NCBI RefSeq assembly: GCF_031755915.1
Contig: NC_083389.1
Location: 21,203,001-21,267,000, forward strand
Source: Ziziphus jujuba
Taxonomy: Eukaryota; Streptophyta; Magnoliopsida; Rosales; Rhamnaceae
Length of the DNA: 64,000 nucleotides
Reading direction: 5' to 3'
Shown here: positions 35,011-46,604 of the stretch, piece after piece
How positions within the stretch are numbered: the first letter of the stretch is position 1
How the letters are laid out: each line of letters opens with the position of its first letter
The notes under the pieces: model-generated
What the model saw: only the letters and a program-made list of their open reading frames with translations
What the model was told of the DNA's origin: nothing
The model's database searches: none
Made by a program: the position numbers and the translations under genes

Positions 35011-35916
35011 GTCAAACTAAAACACTTGATTTCTATTAAGTGATTTAGGTGTTCAAAGAGAACAAAAAGAATTCATTCTCACAAGTATTTTTCTATATCA
35101 ATAATGTACTGAATATTATTGAAAAATTTAGCCCTTAAATAGACAATTACTAGTGTGGCGAAATTTTAACTTTTTTTTCTAATTTAATTTGGATTAATTA
35201 ATCCATTTCTGTTGAATTAGGAATTAATTAATTTACAATTGAAATAATAAAATATCAACTTTCCTAAGTTAATTTTCCAAAAAATAATCAAATAAAAACC
35301 AAAATAAAAGATCGTTTCCTAATACAAAATTCAAACTCAAATTAGGAAACTAGTTGATTAGTTGACAACTAAGCTGTCTTTATCCAATCACCAGCTAGTT
35401 TAGGCTCCATATCAGCCCCAATATGCCATGTAGGATGAAAACATAATTAATATTGATTCTCATACGTTGCCCCTTAATTGGAATAAGTCAAACTTGCTTG
35501 ATCAACAAAAAAAGTCAAAGCCAACACCAAAAGTTAGTATTTTCGAACAAAAAAGAAAGCTTATGCACACAAACTAAATTTGGATGCTTTTGCTTCTACC
35601 TTAATGTGATTCCATGTCCTCTTAGTAATATCAATTGAGTTCATAAAGTGATTAATCCATTCCTTGCTATCCAAAGTCCAAAAATGTACCAAAATAGCTT
35701 TTCGGGTCTATTTTTGCCTTCATAACTTGGATACACAAGACGAGCTTTATAACATCGGGTATTGTCATGCCCTATTGAGATTGAGTCAGTCCTTGGATGA
35801 ATCTAACTAGATTGTCCTTAAATTTCCTAGGTTGTGCCCTAGTGATTGGTCCCGTCTTTATTTGTAATGGATCAGTACCCGAGCAAGTAGTCGGTTGGAT
35901 GGGCAGATTCTTATCA
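35011..35916 (-). repeat. 5' LTR of copy B, 3' end deleted
   Basis: Right edge (its start) reads TGATAAGAATCTGCCC on the minus strand. It contains the pol-tail reading NLPIQPTTCSGTDPLQIKTG and PITRAQ. It ends internally at 35011. It seems to lie inside the plus-strand LTR of E3, which continues at 35917. Confidence 0.8.
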
Positions 35917-36547
35917 TTAACTAGGTCAACTTGAATAAGTTGGAAATTGGTCAAAGATAGTTTAGTGGTCAAACTACTCAACTAGTTTTCTAATTTGAAT
36001 TTGAATTTTTGTTTTAGGAGACTATCTTTTATTTGAGTTTTTATTTATTTATTTGCTGAACAAATTAACTTAGAAAAGTTATTATTTTATTATTTCAATT
36101 GTAAATTAATTAATTTCTAATTCAAAATAAGAGAATTAATTAAACCAAATAGGTTTAGGAATGTATGTGAAATTCAGCCAACATTTGATTCCTAATCTCA
36201 ATGGCTAAATTTTACCTAGTTAATTAAAGTTTATTATTTTGTGACTTTAGCTTATTTAAGGGCTTATTTTTAATGAGAAATGAGCTTACATATTATTTAG
36301 AAATTGTTTTGGAGGAAAAAAATTATCTTTGTTCTTTTTGAACACCTAAAACACTTAATAGAAATCCAATGTTTTAGTTTGACTTATCAATAAGATATCC
36401 ATCACCTATTATGGCGTCTTCTATATACCAAGGTTTCTAGTCATAGGTTGATTAGGAGTTGAGGTGACCGTAAGAACTTGAACTTAATTTTTCGATCCGG
36501 GCTAATATATTACTGGTTTAGGTGCCAGTTTATCTAGGTTCATATCA
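35917..36547 (+). repeat. 5' LTR of E3, 3' part
   Basis: Plus-strand LTR from the GGTCAAAGATAG region to TTCATATCA (family TTCGTATCA). The first ~500 bp are missing, probably separated by the insertion of copy B and then lost. Confidence 0.8.
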
Positions 36548-37690
36548 TTTGGTATTAAAGCTGAATTTTATTCAAGTTTGATCTATCTTATTTGCTTTAT
36601 TTATTTTTTTTTTTTTGTATTAATCTACAATTTTAACATTAGGTTAAGGTTGCTTCAAACTTATACATGTTCTGCTTCAAAATTATTCCTAGTCAAACTA
36701 GGTTTCCTTGTTTTACTGTATTTTTGCTTCCTAGTTTATAGGTTGTTTTCACCACTATTCTTGTTAATTTGGTTTATTGTTAATTTTTTGCTTTGCTGTT
36801 TTAATCTTAATTATTTGCATTCATATACTCAAAAAAAAGAAAAAGAAAAAAGGGAAGAGATTTAAAAGCATATGGCATAAATCCTAAAAATTGTGCAATT
36901 TGATTTTTTTTTTTAGTTTGGTCTTGGGTTTAGTGATGTTTTTGGATTGGGAACTGAAATTTTTGGTGTGATTATTGTTGCTGGAGTTGAATTTATATTC
37001 TATGAGTGTTTGAAAAAAAGAAGAAGAAAAGCCGAAGATTTAAAAAAAAATAAAAATTGTAAAAGGCCGGTTTTGGTTGAAGTTTCGAGTTTGAATTTAT
37101 TTACTGGAAAATCGTTGGAGTCGCTGAATTATTATCTATTTACTCAATATTTGATTCCTAGAAAATTAAATTTTGAGTGCTAGAATTATTTGGATTAAAA
37201 TTGGTAAACGATTTGATGCAAAGACTTAAATTACAAAAACAACAATCAACAATCAACAACTATTCACTATTTTGTTCGAATGGATTCTTGTTCGTTGTTT
37301 GAATCTCTTTTTTATATGTTATCCTCAAATTTTTGGTTTCTTTTTATTCTGGACCAGTATTTATTGATTCCAAAATTTCCTTGATATTTGACATTGTTTT
37401 GGACTAGTTAGGCCGAGACTAAATTTTGTCAATTCATTTGATATTTGATCGCTTTAGTTGTTGTTTTGTTGATAAGTTTAATTGAGGTAAACTTGTGATC
37501 TAGTTGCTATTTTTTGTGTGTTTAATTAGAATTGTGAGATATTCTTGTGAGTGGAAAAAGTTAAGAGAGTGTGAGCTTAAAAAAGGGGTTAAAAGCCAAA
37601 ACTAGTGTGCAAACATGAGTGTCAAGACCTTGTTTGAGTAAAACACTTGAGGGAATGATTATGGCAAGAATTTTTGTTATTTATACTAAC
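36548..37690 (+). other. primer-binding site and leader of E3
   Basis: TGGTATTAAAGC at 36550-36561 is a degraded initiator-Met PBS. The leader then runs to the gag ATG at 37691, with the family A-tracts and the GTGTCAAGACCTTGTTTGAG block just before gag. Confidence 0.75.
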
Positions 37691-37864
37691 ATGGGAGATT
37701 CAAGGATGAGAAGAGGAGATGGATCATTTAGAATTAATGAAGAGGAATCTGTAGGGTTCAAGGGTGACTCTCGAGTAACAGGAAGTGGAGCTAAACTGGC
37801 ATGATGGCGATCTTAGAACAACTTCAACAGATGAATGCTCAATTGTGTCACCTAAAACAAAGGA
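37691..37864 (+). pseudogene. gag of E3, segment 1
   Basis: Gag N-terminus from ATG 37691: MGDSRMRRGDGSFRINEEES, then stops appear before the coiled segment that should read LEQLQ...QRM. It is interrupted at 37865 by LTR S2 in the opposite orientation and resumes at 38997. Confidence 0.85.
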
Positions 37865-38996
37865 TGATAATACGAACCTGGGTCGACTCGCACCTAAATC
37901 TGTATTATATTAGTTCAGATCTCAATTAAGTTCAAGTTCTTATGGGAAAACCTTAACCCCTGACCAACCTGTGATTAGAAACCTTGGTATAATAAAGAAG
38001 CCACAATAGATTATGTAAGTCCTATTGATAAATCAAAACTAAAATACTCACTCTCTAATGTTGTTTTAGGTGTCTAAAGAGAACTAAGAGAATTCTATCT
38101 CATAATTAATTTTTTGAATAATATTGAAGGTGGTTTCTCATTGAAAATAAGCCTTTAAATAGACTTTGAAAGAACAAAATAAAACCCTAAGAGGATTAGG
38201 AAATTTCAGCCAACATAGAATCAAATTAGGAAATTGCCTTATTTTACACCCTTTCCTAATCTAATTTGTATTAATTAATTCCTTTATTTTGAATTAGAAA
38301 TTAATTAATTTACAACTGAAATAATAAAATAATAATTTTTCTAAGTTAGTTTGTCCAGAAAAATAATTAAATAAAACCAAAATAAAAGCTAGTTTCCTAA
38401 AACAAAAAGTTAAAATCAAATTAGGAAACTAGTTGACTAGTTTGACCATTAAGCAATTTTTGACTAATTTTCAGCTTGTAAAGGCCCAAAATCAGATCCA
38501 ATGTGCTATGTAGGCTGCCAGATAGGATTAATGATAATTCCCACATGTTTGCCTTGATTGGAACAAAGAGAAAATACCAAATCATCAAAATGTAGTAAAG
38601 TCAATGGCAAATATAGCATTTTCGGTCCAAAAGTCCTTCCATGTGCAAATCACCATTTTGGTTGCTTTTGATTCTACCTTGTCTTGATTCCATGACCTCT
38701 TAATGATTTTAATTGAATTCAAGAAGTGTTGAACCCATTCCATGCTGCTTGAAGTCCATAGTTGCACTAAAACAGCTACTGGGTCCATATCGGCCTCCAC
38801 TATCTGGATGCATAGAACGGGTCTTGTATTTTCGGTTATGGATAAACCCTTTTTAGAATTGATAACACCCTGTATGAATCCGGCCAGCTTGTCTTGAAAT
38901 CTCTTGGTTTGTGCTCTATTTATTGGCTTGGTTTTCATCTGTACTAGATTAGCAAATCAGCGGGTTATAGTACTGGTACAGGCAAGTTCTCATCAG
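37865..38996 (-). repeat. solo CRML LTR S2 in E3 gag
   Basis: Minus-strand LTR, 1,132 bp, from TGATAATACGAACC to AAGTTCTCATCA, with no internal region. An open 117-codon frame at 38585-38938 is the LTR-encoded pol tail (KTKPINRAQTKRFQDKLAGF). Flanking five-base words do not match clearly. Confidence 0.85.
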
Positions 38997-39230
38997 TGGG
39001 ATATGTTAGAAACATCTTAAGGTGGACTGAATCCAAGGCAATAATTTCATGGAGGCCAAGGACGAGGACAAGGAGATCAAGTAAGGCCTAAGGAGGAGTT
39101 TGAAGGAGGTAATTTTGGAGATGATTTTGAAGAGGGGGTCGATTATATTTTTGCTTAACAAGGAAGGCCAACCCGTGGGAGACGAGCTAGAGAAGAAGAT
39201 GATGATCTTGGAAACATTAAGGTCAACATA
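38997..39230 (+). pseudogene. gag of E3, segment 2
   Basis: Continues gag with ETS-like wording, the GQGRGQG arginine/glycine patch, the acidic FEGGNFGDDFEEG stretch and DDLGNIKVN, ending where LTR S3 begins. Frames are broken. Confidence 0.8.
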
Positions 39231-40355
39231 TGATACGAACCTAGGTCGACTCGTGCCTAAACCCATATTATATGAGCCCGGATCTCAATTAAGTTCAAGT
39301 TTTTATGGTAAAACCATAACCTCTAACCAACCTGTGATTAGAAACCTTGGTATAATGAAGATTCCACAATAGGTTATGGATGCCTTATTGATAAGTCAAA
39401 AGTAAAACACACACTCTCTAATGGTGTTTCAGGTGTTCAAAGACAGCAAAGAGAATTCTATCTCACAAAATAATTTTTGAATATTATTAAAGCTGTATTC
39501 TTCCTAAAAAATAATCCCTTAAACAAGCTAAAGTCACAAAGCAATAAACCCTAAAAATTTAGGTTAAAACCGACCACCAAAGAGAAAAGGAAACATGGTG
39601 GCCGAAATTCACCTACTTTCCTAAACTAATTTGGATGAATTAATTCTTTTATTTTGAATTAGGAATTTACAATGAAAATAATAAAATAATAACTACCGTT
39701 TGTTGATTTTTCCAGAAAAAAATAAATAGAAACTAAATAAAACACTAATTTCTTATAATAAAAAGTCAAAATCAAATTAGGAAACTAGTTGACTAGTTTT
39801 ACTATTAAGATATCTTTGACCAAATTCTAGCTTGTTTGAGCTCCAAATCAGCTTCCATATACCATTTAGGATCCCAAATATGATTGATAATGATTCCCAC
39901 ATGTTGCCTCTTGATTGAAATAAGTTAAACTTTCTTGAACAATAAGAAAAGCAAAGCAATGGCTAAACAACACATTTTCAGCCAAATTAAGATGTTGTCT
40001 ATACAAGCTGGTTTTAGATGCTTTTGATTCTACCTTGATATGATTCTATTGCCTCTTGGTGATATCCGTTGAATCCAAGAAGTGTTGGATCCATTTGTTG
40101 CTTCCTGAATTCCATATTTGCACTAAAATAGCTACAAGGGTCTGTAACGGCTTCCACCACTTAGATGCTTAAAACAGTTTTAGTATCTTCAGGTATTGAC
40201 AAGCCCTTTTGAGAATTAATTACTTCCTATATAAAAGAAGCCAGGTTGTCCTTAAATCTTTTGGCTACAACTCTAGTGATAGGCCCAATCTGATCCCTAT
40301 CAGGTCTGCACCCCAATGGGTTGTTGGTTGTGTGGGTTCAGGCGGATTGTCATCA
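39231..40355 (-). repeat. solo CRML LTR S3 in E3 gag
   Basis: Minus-strand LTR, 1,125 bp, TGATACGAACCTAGG to GATTGTCATCA. The flanks (ACATA and ATGTA) agree at only three of five positions, consistent with an aged duplication. It splits the Gag motif KVN|VPPFMGK. Confidence 0.88.
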
Positions 40356-41438
40356 ATGTACCACCATTCATGGGAAAGAGTGATCCGGAACCCTACCTAG
40401 AATGGGAGGAGTGAATGAAGATAATTTTTGATTGTCATAACTATTCTAAAGCTAAGAAAGTTAAATTGGTAGCTTCAGAGCTTGGACATTATGCACTCCA
40501 ATGGTGGATGAATGAGTAAAGTACTTGAAGATGAGTTGGTGGTGAATTGATTACTTCTTGGTGACAAATGAAAGGAGCCATGAGGAAGAGAATTGTGTTG
40601 ACACACTATCATAGGTTGCTGCATCAAAGACTCCAATTTTTAACTTAAGGAAGTAGGACCAGGATTACTACAAGGAGATGGAGATGCTCATGATGAGATT
40701 CAGCATGAATGAAGATAGAGAAGCAACCATGGCACGGTTTCTAGGTGGGTTGAATTGAGAGATACCCAATCAACTGGAATTAAAGCAATATGTGGAATTG
40801 GAAGAGATGTTGTATGTGGCTATCAAACTTAAGAATTAATCCAAGAGGAGGGGTACAAACTCACGGTTTGGAGGAGTATCAAATAGTGGGAGGTCAAATC
40901 CAAGTGTTCGGAGAAGTGATCCCACTTATGACATAAAACCAAAACCGAACATAAAGATGAAGCACTAGCCGAATCTATCCAAGCACCTAAGATTGAAGGT
41001 AAAACTGATCCTAAACTTTCTAGAACTTGTGACATTGTATAATTTAAGTGCTAGGGATGAGTGGACACATTGCTAGTCCATAGCCAGAATAGGAGAATCA
41101 TGGTGCTGAAAGGTAACAAAAACTTGGACTCTGAAAGCGCAGAAAGTGAGGCTGAAACCGACCTTGAAGAAAAAGAACTTAGAGGTGAGGAACATGGGGA
41201 ATCCGAAACATTCAAGGCTTCAAGCACTGATTGATTTTAGTAGCAAGAAGGGTTCTAATCATGTACATAGATGAGGACTAAATTCAAAGAGAGAACATCT
41301 TCCACACCCTATGTGAAATTCACAGTAAAATATGTAGTATGATAGTTGATAGCGTAAGTTGTGCTAATATAATTAGTTATTAGGTAGTTGATAAATTAGG
41401 GTTAGCAACCATTAAACATCCAAAACCATATAGATTAC
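40356..41438 (+). pseudogene. gag-protease of E3, segment 3
   Basis: From VPPFMGKSDPEPYLEWEE through the capsid words, the ELEEMLYVAIKL segment, a damaged zinc knuckle (F.C.G.GGHIAS), the acidic stretch, and the protease start, where DSGSCTN is changed to DSVSCAN. It ends at LATIKHPKPYRL with the target word ATTAC (41434-41438) of E4. Confidence 0.85.
41434..41438. repeat. target-site duplication of E4, left copy
   Basis: ATTAC, repeated at 47743-47747 just beyond the other end of E4. Joining the flanks restores the protease reading PYRL-(x)WLNDSGEM, so the duplication is convincing. Confidence 0.9.
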
Positions 41439-42574
41439 GATACGAACCTAGGACGACCTGCTCGTAAACCCGTATTATATTAGCCCGGATCTTAATTAAG
41501 TTCAAGTTCTAATGGAATGGACCTCAACCCCTAACTAACCTGTGGTTAGAAATCTTGGTATAATGTAGACACCACAATAGGGGATGGAAAACGTATTGAT
41601 AAGTCAAGCTAAAACAACCAATTCTCTAATGGTGTTTTAGGTGTTCTCAAAGAACAAAGAGATAATTAATCTCACAAGTATTTTTTTAATCAAATCAAAG
41701 TTGTTTTCTTATTGATAACTAAGCCTTTAAATAGGCTACAAAGCCATGAAATAAAACCCTAGAACATAAAGAAAACCAGCCACCACACATAAAGAAACCT
41801 AGTTGGCTGAAACTATACTTCATTTCCTAATCTAAGTTTGATTAATTAATTCCTTTATATTAAATTAGGAATTAATTAATTTACAATGGAAAGAATAAAA
41901 TAAAAACCTTCCTAAAGTTATTTTTTCCACAAAATAAATAAATAAAAGCCAAAAAGTAATGGTAGTTTCCTAAAACAAAAAGTAAAAACAAATTAGGAAA
42001 CTAAAAATGCTAGCCTTTTTGATCAAGTTGACTTTGATTAATCTTTGACCTCTTTGAGCTTCAAATCAGCTTCTAGATGATTTGTAGGATGCCAAATAAG
42101 CTGAATATGAAGTCCCACACATTACCCATGCTTGGAAAAATAAGAAAAGGCTAATACAGTAAAATACAATAAAGCCAGCAAGCAATACAGCAAATTCGGC
42201 CAAATTGTTGAAGCTGTCCGTACAAGCCCTTTTTGATTGCATTTGAGGCTGCTTTAACTTGATTCTATGACCTCTTAGGCATATTTACTGAACCCATAAA
42301 TCATTGGAACCATTTCATGCTTCCCGGACTCCAAAAATGTACCAAAACCATCATCCGGGTTCGTATCGGCTTCCACCACTTGGATGCTTAGAATAGGCTT
42401 TGTATCTTCAAGTATGGACAAGCTCTGTTGAGATTGATTACCCCCTGTATAAATACTCCCAGGTTGTCCTTAAATCTCTTAATTTGAGCTCTTGTGATTG
42501 GCCTAGTCTTCATCCGTGTCGAGTCAGCACTCCAGCGGGTTATCGGTTGAGCAGGCTCGGGGGGAATCACATCA
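41439..42574 (-). repeat. 3' LTR of E4
   Basis: Minus-strand LTR. In the coding direction it starts TGATGTGATTCCCC at 42574 and ends TTCGTATC at 41439, with the last base or two changed next to the target word. It encodes the pol tail (PEPAQPITRWSADS ... ITRAQIKRFKDNL). Confidence 0.92.
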
Positions 42575-42588
42575 TTCCCCTCCTCTTG
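42575..42588 (-). other. polypurine tract of E4
   Basis: The minus strand reads CAAGAGGAGGGGAA directly before the LTR start, identical to H1. Confidence 0.9.
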
Positions 42589-43070
42589 AAAAGGATTTAT
42601 CCTCAAATCAAGATTATCACCTGCAGAAAAAGGAGTTAAATCAACAACATTAAATGCAGCACTCATGTTATACTCACCCGGTAAATCAAGCTTGTAGGCA
42701 TTCTTGTTATTCGGCTCAAAAACTTGAAAAAGTCCATCCATAGGCAGCATGAGCTTTGACTTTCTTTATTTGGGAAACCCTTCCTTTCGTAAGTGCAACC
42801 AAACCAATTCTCCTGGGTCAAACACTATTACAACAAAATGTAGAAATACATGCTGATTATGGTAAAAATTACACTTTTTAAAGTTAGCAAACAATATTTC
42901 CCAAATTTTCAAATTACCACTAAGTAAATCTCTCAACAATGCACATAAAGTTCTATGCAATAAAGACATCTTTAAATAAGTATCTTTAAAATTCATGGTC
43001 AGCAATGATTTCTTATTCATAATTGCTTTATTAACATCACCAAAGCTAAGATAAAACTTTATATTTTTCC
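42589..43070 (-). pseudogene. mosaic pol remnant of E4
   Basis: In the coding direction: YLSFGDVNKAIMNKKSLL, NFKDTYLK, then HRTLCALL ... SGNLKIWE (integrase), EILFANFKKCNFYHNQHVF (RT), FDPGELVWLHLRKE (integrase C-terminus), and after a frame break the GPITRAQ-type tail in the LTR. The order and fusion points equal those of E2 at 28060-28540, while the base sequence differs at many sites. The two therefore share an already rearranged ancestor. Confidence 0.9.
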
Positions 43071-43756
43071 TTTCTTGTCTTCCTTTTCCTTTCTCACTCA
43101 CGGCCATCTCACCTTCCTCACTCTCGGCTTTTGCACCAAATTTCTCACTCTTGGTTTTATTAAAATTTTTCAACACAACCTGAGTATTAGAAGACTTACT
43201 TTGCACAGCAAGCTCACATTTTCCCTCTTGATTGGATGGTAGTCCACTTGGAATTTTATTTAGGAAGACATCTCCAAATTCCTTCAAAAGAGAAATCATT
43301 GAACTTGGCAATTCAAGTTCTTCAATGTTAGTTTGATCATTAAAATAATTTTCTTTATAAATCATGACCAGCAAAAGGTTTATTACACTCAATAACCTTA
43401 TTAATATCCCCTAAACTCAAATAAAAGTTGCTACTTGACCTTTCTTTTCTTTCTTTTTCCTTTTCTCTCTCGAATTGGCGCAAACCTTCGGATTTCCCTT
43501 CCTTCTCCAAGCTCTCGGTTTGCCACTTTCTTTCCCCTCTCTTTTGGTTTTTCGTTGATCTTTCCACTCAATATGAGTCTTAGAAACCTTACCTTGATCA
43601 GCAACCTCATTCTTACCTTCTTGAAAGGATGGTGAAGCCGTTGGTGCCATACTTGCTTTTTCCTTGAGCTTTTCGGCTTCTCTCCGTTGTTGCATTTGTA
43701 ATTGGTCTTTGTAAACCTCTTTAGGAGATAATGGTTCTAGCTTGACCTTCTTCCCT
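43071..43756 (-). pseudogene. E4 post-protease linker, present twice, with RT lead-in
   Basis: After the protease frameshift the frame continues as the protease end (FRFKGKKVKLEPLSPKEVYKD), the first Lys-rich linker (NEVADQGKVSK ... GNPKVCANSREK), LSLGDINKVIECNKPF, NIEELELPSSMISLLKEFGDVFLNKIPSGLPS, then a second linker copy (KCELAVQSKSSNTQ ... EGEMAVSEKGKGRQ) and a second SLSFGDVNKAI-type start. E2 has only one. The two linker copies differ considerably, which suggests joining of two templates and not a simple recent duplication. Confidence 0.82.
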
Positions 43757-45457
43757 TTAAACCTGAATACTATTTTCTCGACCAAAATGAGTACCATCTT
43801 TATCAAATTGCCATGGTCTACCTAATAGTATATGTCCAGCAATCATGGGTACAATATCACATAAAACTACATCCTCACATCTACCTATATTAAATTTTAC
43901 TTTGGCTTGTTTATTCACTTTTATTTCACCACTATCATTAAGCCATTGTAATTTATAAGGTTCTGGATGTTTAATAGTTATTAAGCCTAATTTATCAACT
44001 ACAATGTTACTAATTACATTTGTACAACTTCCACTATCAATAATCATACTACAAATCTTACCTTGAATTTCACATCGGGTGTGGAAGATGTTCTCTCTTT
44101 GAATTTCTTCCTCATCTTTGTATGCAGCAAGAACTCTCCTAGAAAGCAAGTTTAATTCAGCATTGGATGCTTGCAAGGTTTCGGGTTCATCCTCCAAGTC
44201 CTCCTCCTTTTGCTTGGCTTCATCCTCACTTTCTTCACTTTCCGATTCTAGCTCGTCATTGCCCTTTAACACCATGATTCTTCTATTCGGGCATTGGCTA
44301 GCAATGTTTCCTCCTCCTTGGCACTTAAAACACACAGCATCATGAGTTCTAGAAGGTTTAGGATCTAATTTTACCTCATTCTTTGGTGCTTGGACAGATT
44401 CGGTTCTAGTCTCCTTCCTTGACCAATTTGAACTTTCTTCTTTGACTTTCGGCTTTGGCTTGCTTTCATAGATGGGATTGTTCCTCCAGCCACTAGAATT
44501 GGACCTTCCACTGTTGGAAACACCTCTAAACCATGAGCTTACACCCCTCCTCTTGAATTGGTGCTCAAGCTTAATGGCAATATGCAACATCTCCTCCAAC
44601 TCTAAGTATTGTTGCAAATCTAGTTGGTTGGCTATCTCACGATTCAAACCGCCAAGAAATCTTGCCATGGTTGCTTCTCTATCCTCATTCATGTTTAATC
44701 TCATCATGAGCATCTCCATCTCCTTGTAATAATCCTCCACGGATCCATGTCCTTGAGATAAAGATTGAAGTCTTTGATGCAGCAACCTATGATAGTGTGA
44801 TGGTACGAATTGCTTCCGCATGGCTCCTTTCATTTGTCGCCATGTAGTAATCAAGTCATCACCAACTCTCCTTCGGGTGTTTTTCTCATTGGTCCACCAT
44901 TGGAGTGCATAATGGCCAAACTCCATTGCTGCCAATTTCACCTTCTTAGCCTCCGAATAATTATGGTGGTCAAAAATCATCTCCATCTTTTCTTCCCACT
45001 CCAAATATGCTTCGGGGTCACTTTTTCCCATGAATGGTGGGATGTTGATCTTGATATTGCTAATATTGTCATCTGTTTCTTCCCTCCTATATCTTCCATG
45101 GCCAGCTCTATCTTGGACAGCAAAAGTTTCATCCATACCTTCGTCAAAGTCTCCACCAAATGGGTCCTCATCAAATTCCTCTCTCGGTCTCTCGCGACCT
45201 CCTCGTCCTCGGCCTCGTCCTCCATGGAATTCTTGCCTCTTTCCTGTGTTCGGAATTCCTTGGGAAACGTCTAGCCTTCCCATCCTTTGATTCACATGCT
45301 CAACTTGAGCACTAACCCGCAGTATTGACTCCAAAACAGCTCTCATGTCCACTTGGTCTCCACTCCCGGTAGCTCGGGCATCGCCATGGAATTCTAGGGA
45401 CTCCTCCTCATTGATCCTCAAAGATGGATCTCCTCTCCTCATTATTGATTCTGTCAT
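43757..45457 (-). CDS. Gag-protease polyprotein of E4 (566 aa)
   Basis: Longest intact CRML frame. I choose the ATG at 45457 (MTESIMRRGD) because all family copies start at this spot; the frame is open a further 32 codons upstream. Domains: coiled N-terminus, GRGRGRGG patch at about residues 79-90, capsid about 150-300 (ALQWW at 184-188, YHRLLHQRL, DYYKEMEM, ATMARFLGGLNRE), zinc knuckle 376-389, acidic stretch 402-425, retropepsin with DSG at 474-476 and GHILLGRPW at 541-549. The knuckle reads CFKCQGGGN...C: the His expected at residue 384 is Asn, which may weaken RNA binding. A small deletion near 43760 (five bases by comparison with E2) shifts the frame and ends the protein shortly after protease. 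Gag assembles the virus-like particle; expression is unproven. Confidence 0.85.
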   Translation of the reverse strand: MTESIMRRGDPSLRINEEESLEFHGDARATGSGDQVDMRAVLESILRVSAQVEHVNQRMGRLDVSQGIPNTGKRQEFHGGRGRGRGGRERPREEFDEDPFGGDFDEGMDETFAVQDRAGHGRYRREETDDNISNIKINIPPFMGKSDPEAYLEWEEKMEMIFDHHNYSEAKKVKLAAMEFGHYALQWWTNEKNTRRRVGDDLITTWRQMKGAMRKQFVPSHYHRLLHQRLQSLSQGHGSVEDYYKEMEMLMMRLNMNEDREATMARFLGGLNREIANQLDLQQYLELEEMLHIAIKLEHQFKRRGVSSWFRGVSNSGRSNSSGWRNNPIYESKPKPKVKEESSNWSRKETRTESVQAPKNEVKLDPKPSRTHDAVCFKCQGGGNIASQCPNRRIMVLKGNDELESESEESEDEAKQKEEDLEDEPETLQASNAELNLLSRRVLAAYKDEEEIQRENIFHTRCEIQGKICSMIIDSGSCTNVISNIVVDKLGLITIKHPEPYKLQWLNDSGEIKVNKQAKVKFNIGRCEDVVLCDIVPMIAGHILLGRPWQFDKDGTHFGRENSIQV

Positions 45458-46590
45458 GTTAGTATAATAATGCAATAAAAATAAAATAGGACTTTGCAAT
45501 TTCACTCCCTTATGTGTTTCACTCAAATAAGGACTCGACACTCGTGTTTGCACACTTGTTTCGGCTTTTACCCTCTTTTAAGCTTACACACTCTTGCCTT
45601 TTTCCACTCAATGATTTATCTCAAAGTTCTAATTAAAACACCCACAAAACAGCGATTAGATCACTAGTACGCTTTAATTAAACTTATCAACAAAACAGTA
45701 AGCAAAAATAAACAAATACCGAACGGAATGAAAATACCTATCTTTGGTTTTTCTATACAAAATAAAGCAAATTAATGAGAAAACTTTGGAATTTTGAAGA
45801 ACTGGACCAGATGGTAATAGATTATGAGTTCAAGAATAAAATTATAGAAAAAGAAATTCAAATATGAACAAGAATCAAAGAGAACAAAAATATAGAAAAG
45901 TTGTTGGTTGTTGTTCTTTGTAATTCAAGTTTTGTATCAATTCCTTTAACTAATTTTAATCCAAATAATTTAAGCACCCAAAATCCAAATATCCAGCAGC
46001 AAAAATAATTCCCCAGCAACTCAAATATTGAATAAATAATAAATAAAAAAAAACCAGCAGCTCCAACAAACCGAAATATTTTTCTTTTTTTTTTTCCTTT
46101 TTTTTTTATTCGGCTTTACCTCTTCTTTTTTTTTTTTTTTTTCTCACTCACAGAACATAAACAACTGCAGTAGCAAGAATAATTACCAAAATTGCAATTC
46201 TAACTCCAAAACAAACACCAAACCCGTGACCTCCAAATAAACAAAATGTGCAGTTTTTTTTTTTTTTTTTTAAATGTTGCCGCAAACTTCTTTTTTTTTT
46301 TTTTTTTTTTTGAATATATGAATGCAAATATTTCAGACTAAAACAGCAAAGAAAAATCAACAAAAACCAAAATTATCAAGAACAATGATAAAAGACAACC
46401 AACAAATTAGGAAACAAAAATACAATAAAACTAGGAAACCTAATTCAACTAGGAATGAATATTTTTTTTTTTTTTTTAAAGATGCAGAACGTGTATGGGA
46501 TGGATGCAACCTTAACCTAATGCTAAAATTGCAGAATAACACAAAAACAAATAAAGCAAATAAAGATAGATCAAACCTGAACAAAATTTA
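45458..46590 (-). other. 5' leader of E4
   Basis: Family leader of ~1.13 kb. On the plus strand it shows long T-runs (46081-46141, 46255-46272, 46292-46311, 46461-46478), which are A-runs in the RNA. No coding region is supported; the small frames at 46148-46591 are repeats and shadows. Confidence 0.75.
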
Positions 46591-46602
46591 GCTCTGATAC
46601 CA
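46591..46602 (-). other. primer-binding site of E4
   Basis: The minus strand reads TGGTATCAGAGC, all 12 bases complementary to the 3' end of plant initiator-Met tRNA, two bases from the LTR. Confidence 0.93.
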
Positions 46603-46604
46603 AA

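Larger units (their letters stand above)
29610..35916 (-). mobile_element. CRML copy B, 3' part lost, with nested Copia LTRs
   Basis: Minus-strand element. Right to left: 5' LTR (35011-35916, with PBS-side end deleted), leader, gag-protease relic, linker split by Copia LTR X/Y, then the start of RT ending at 29610. RT catalytic part, RNase H, integrase and 3' LTR are missing at the junction with E2. All reading frames are broken. Confidence 0.82.
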
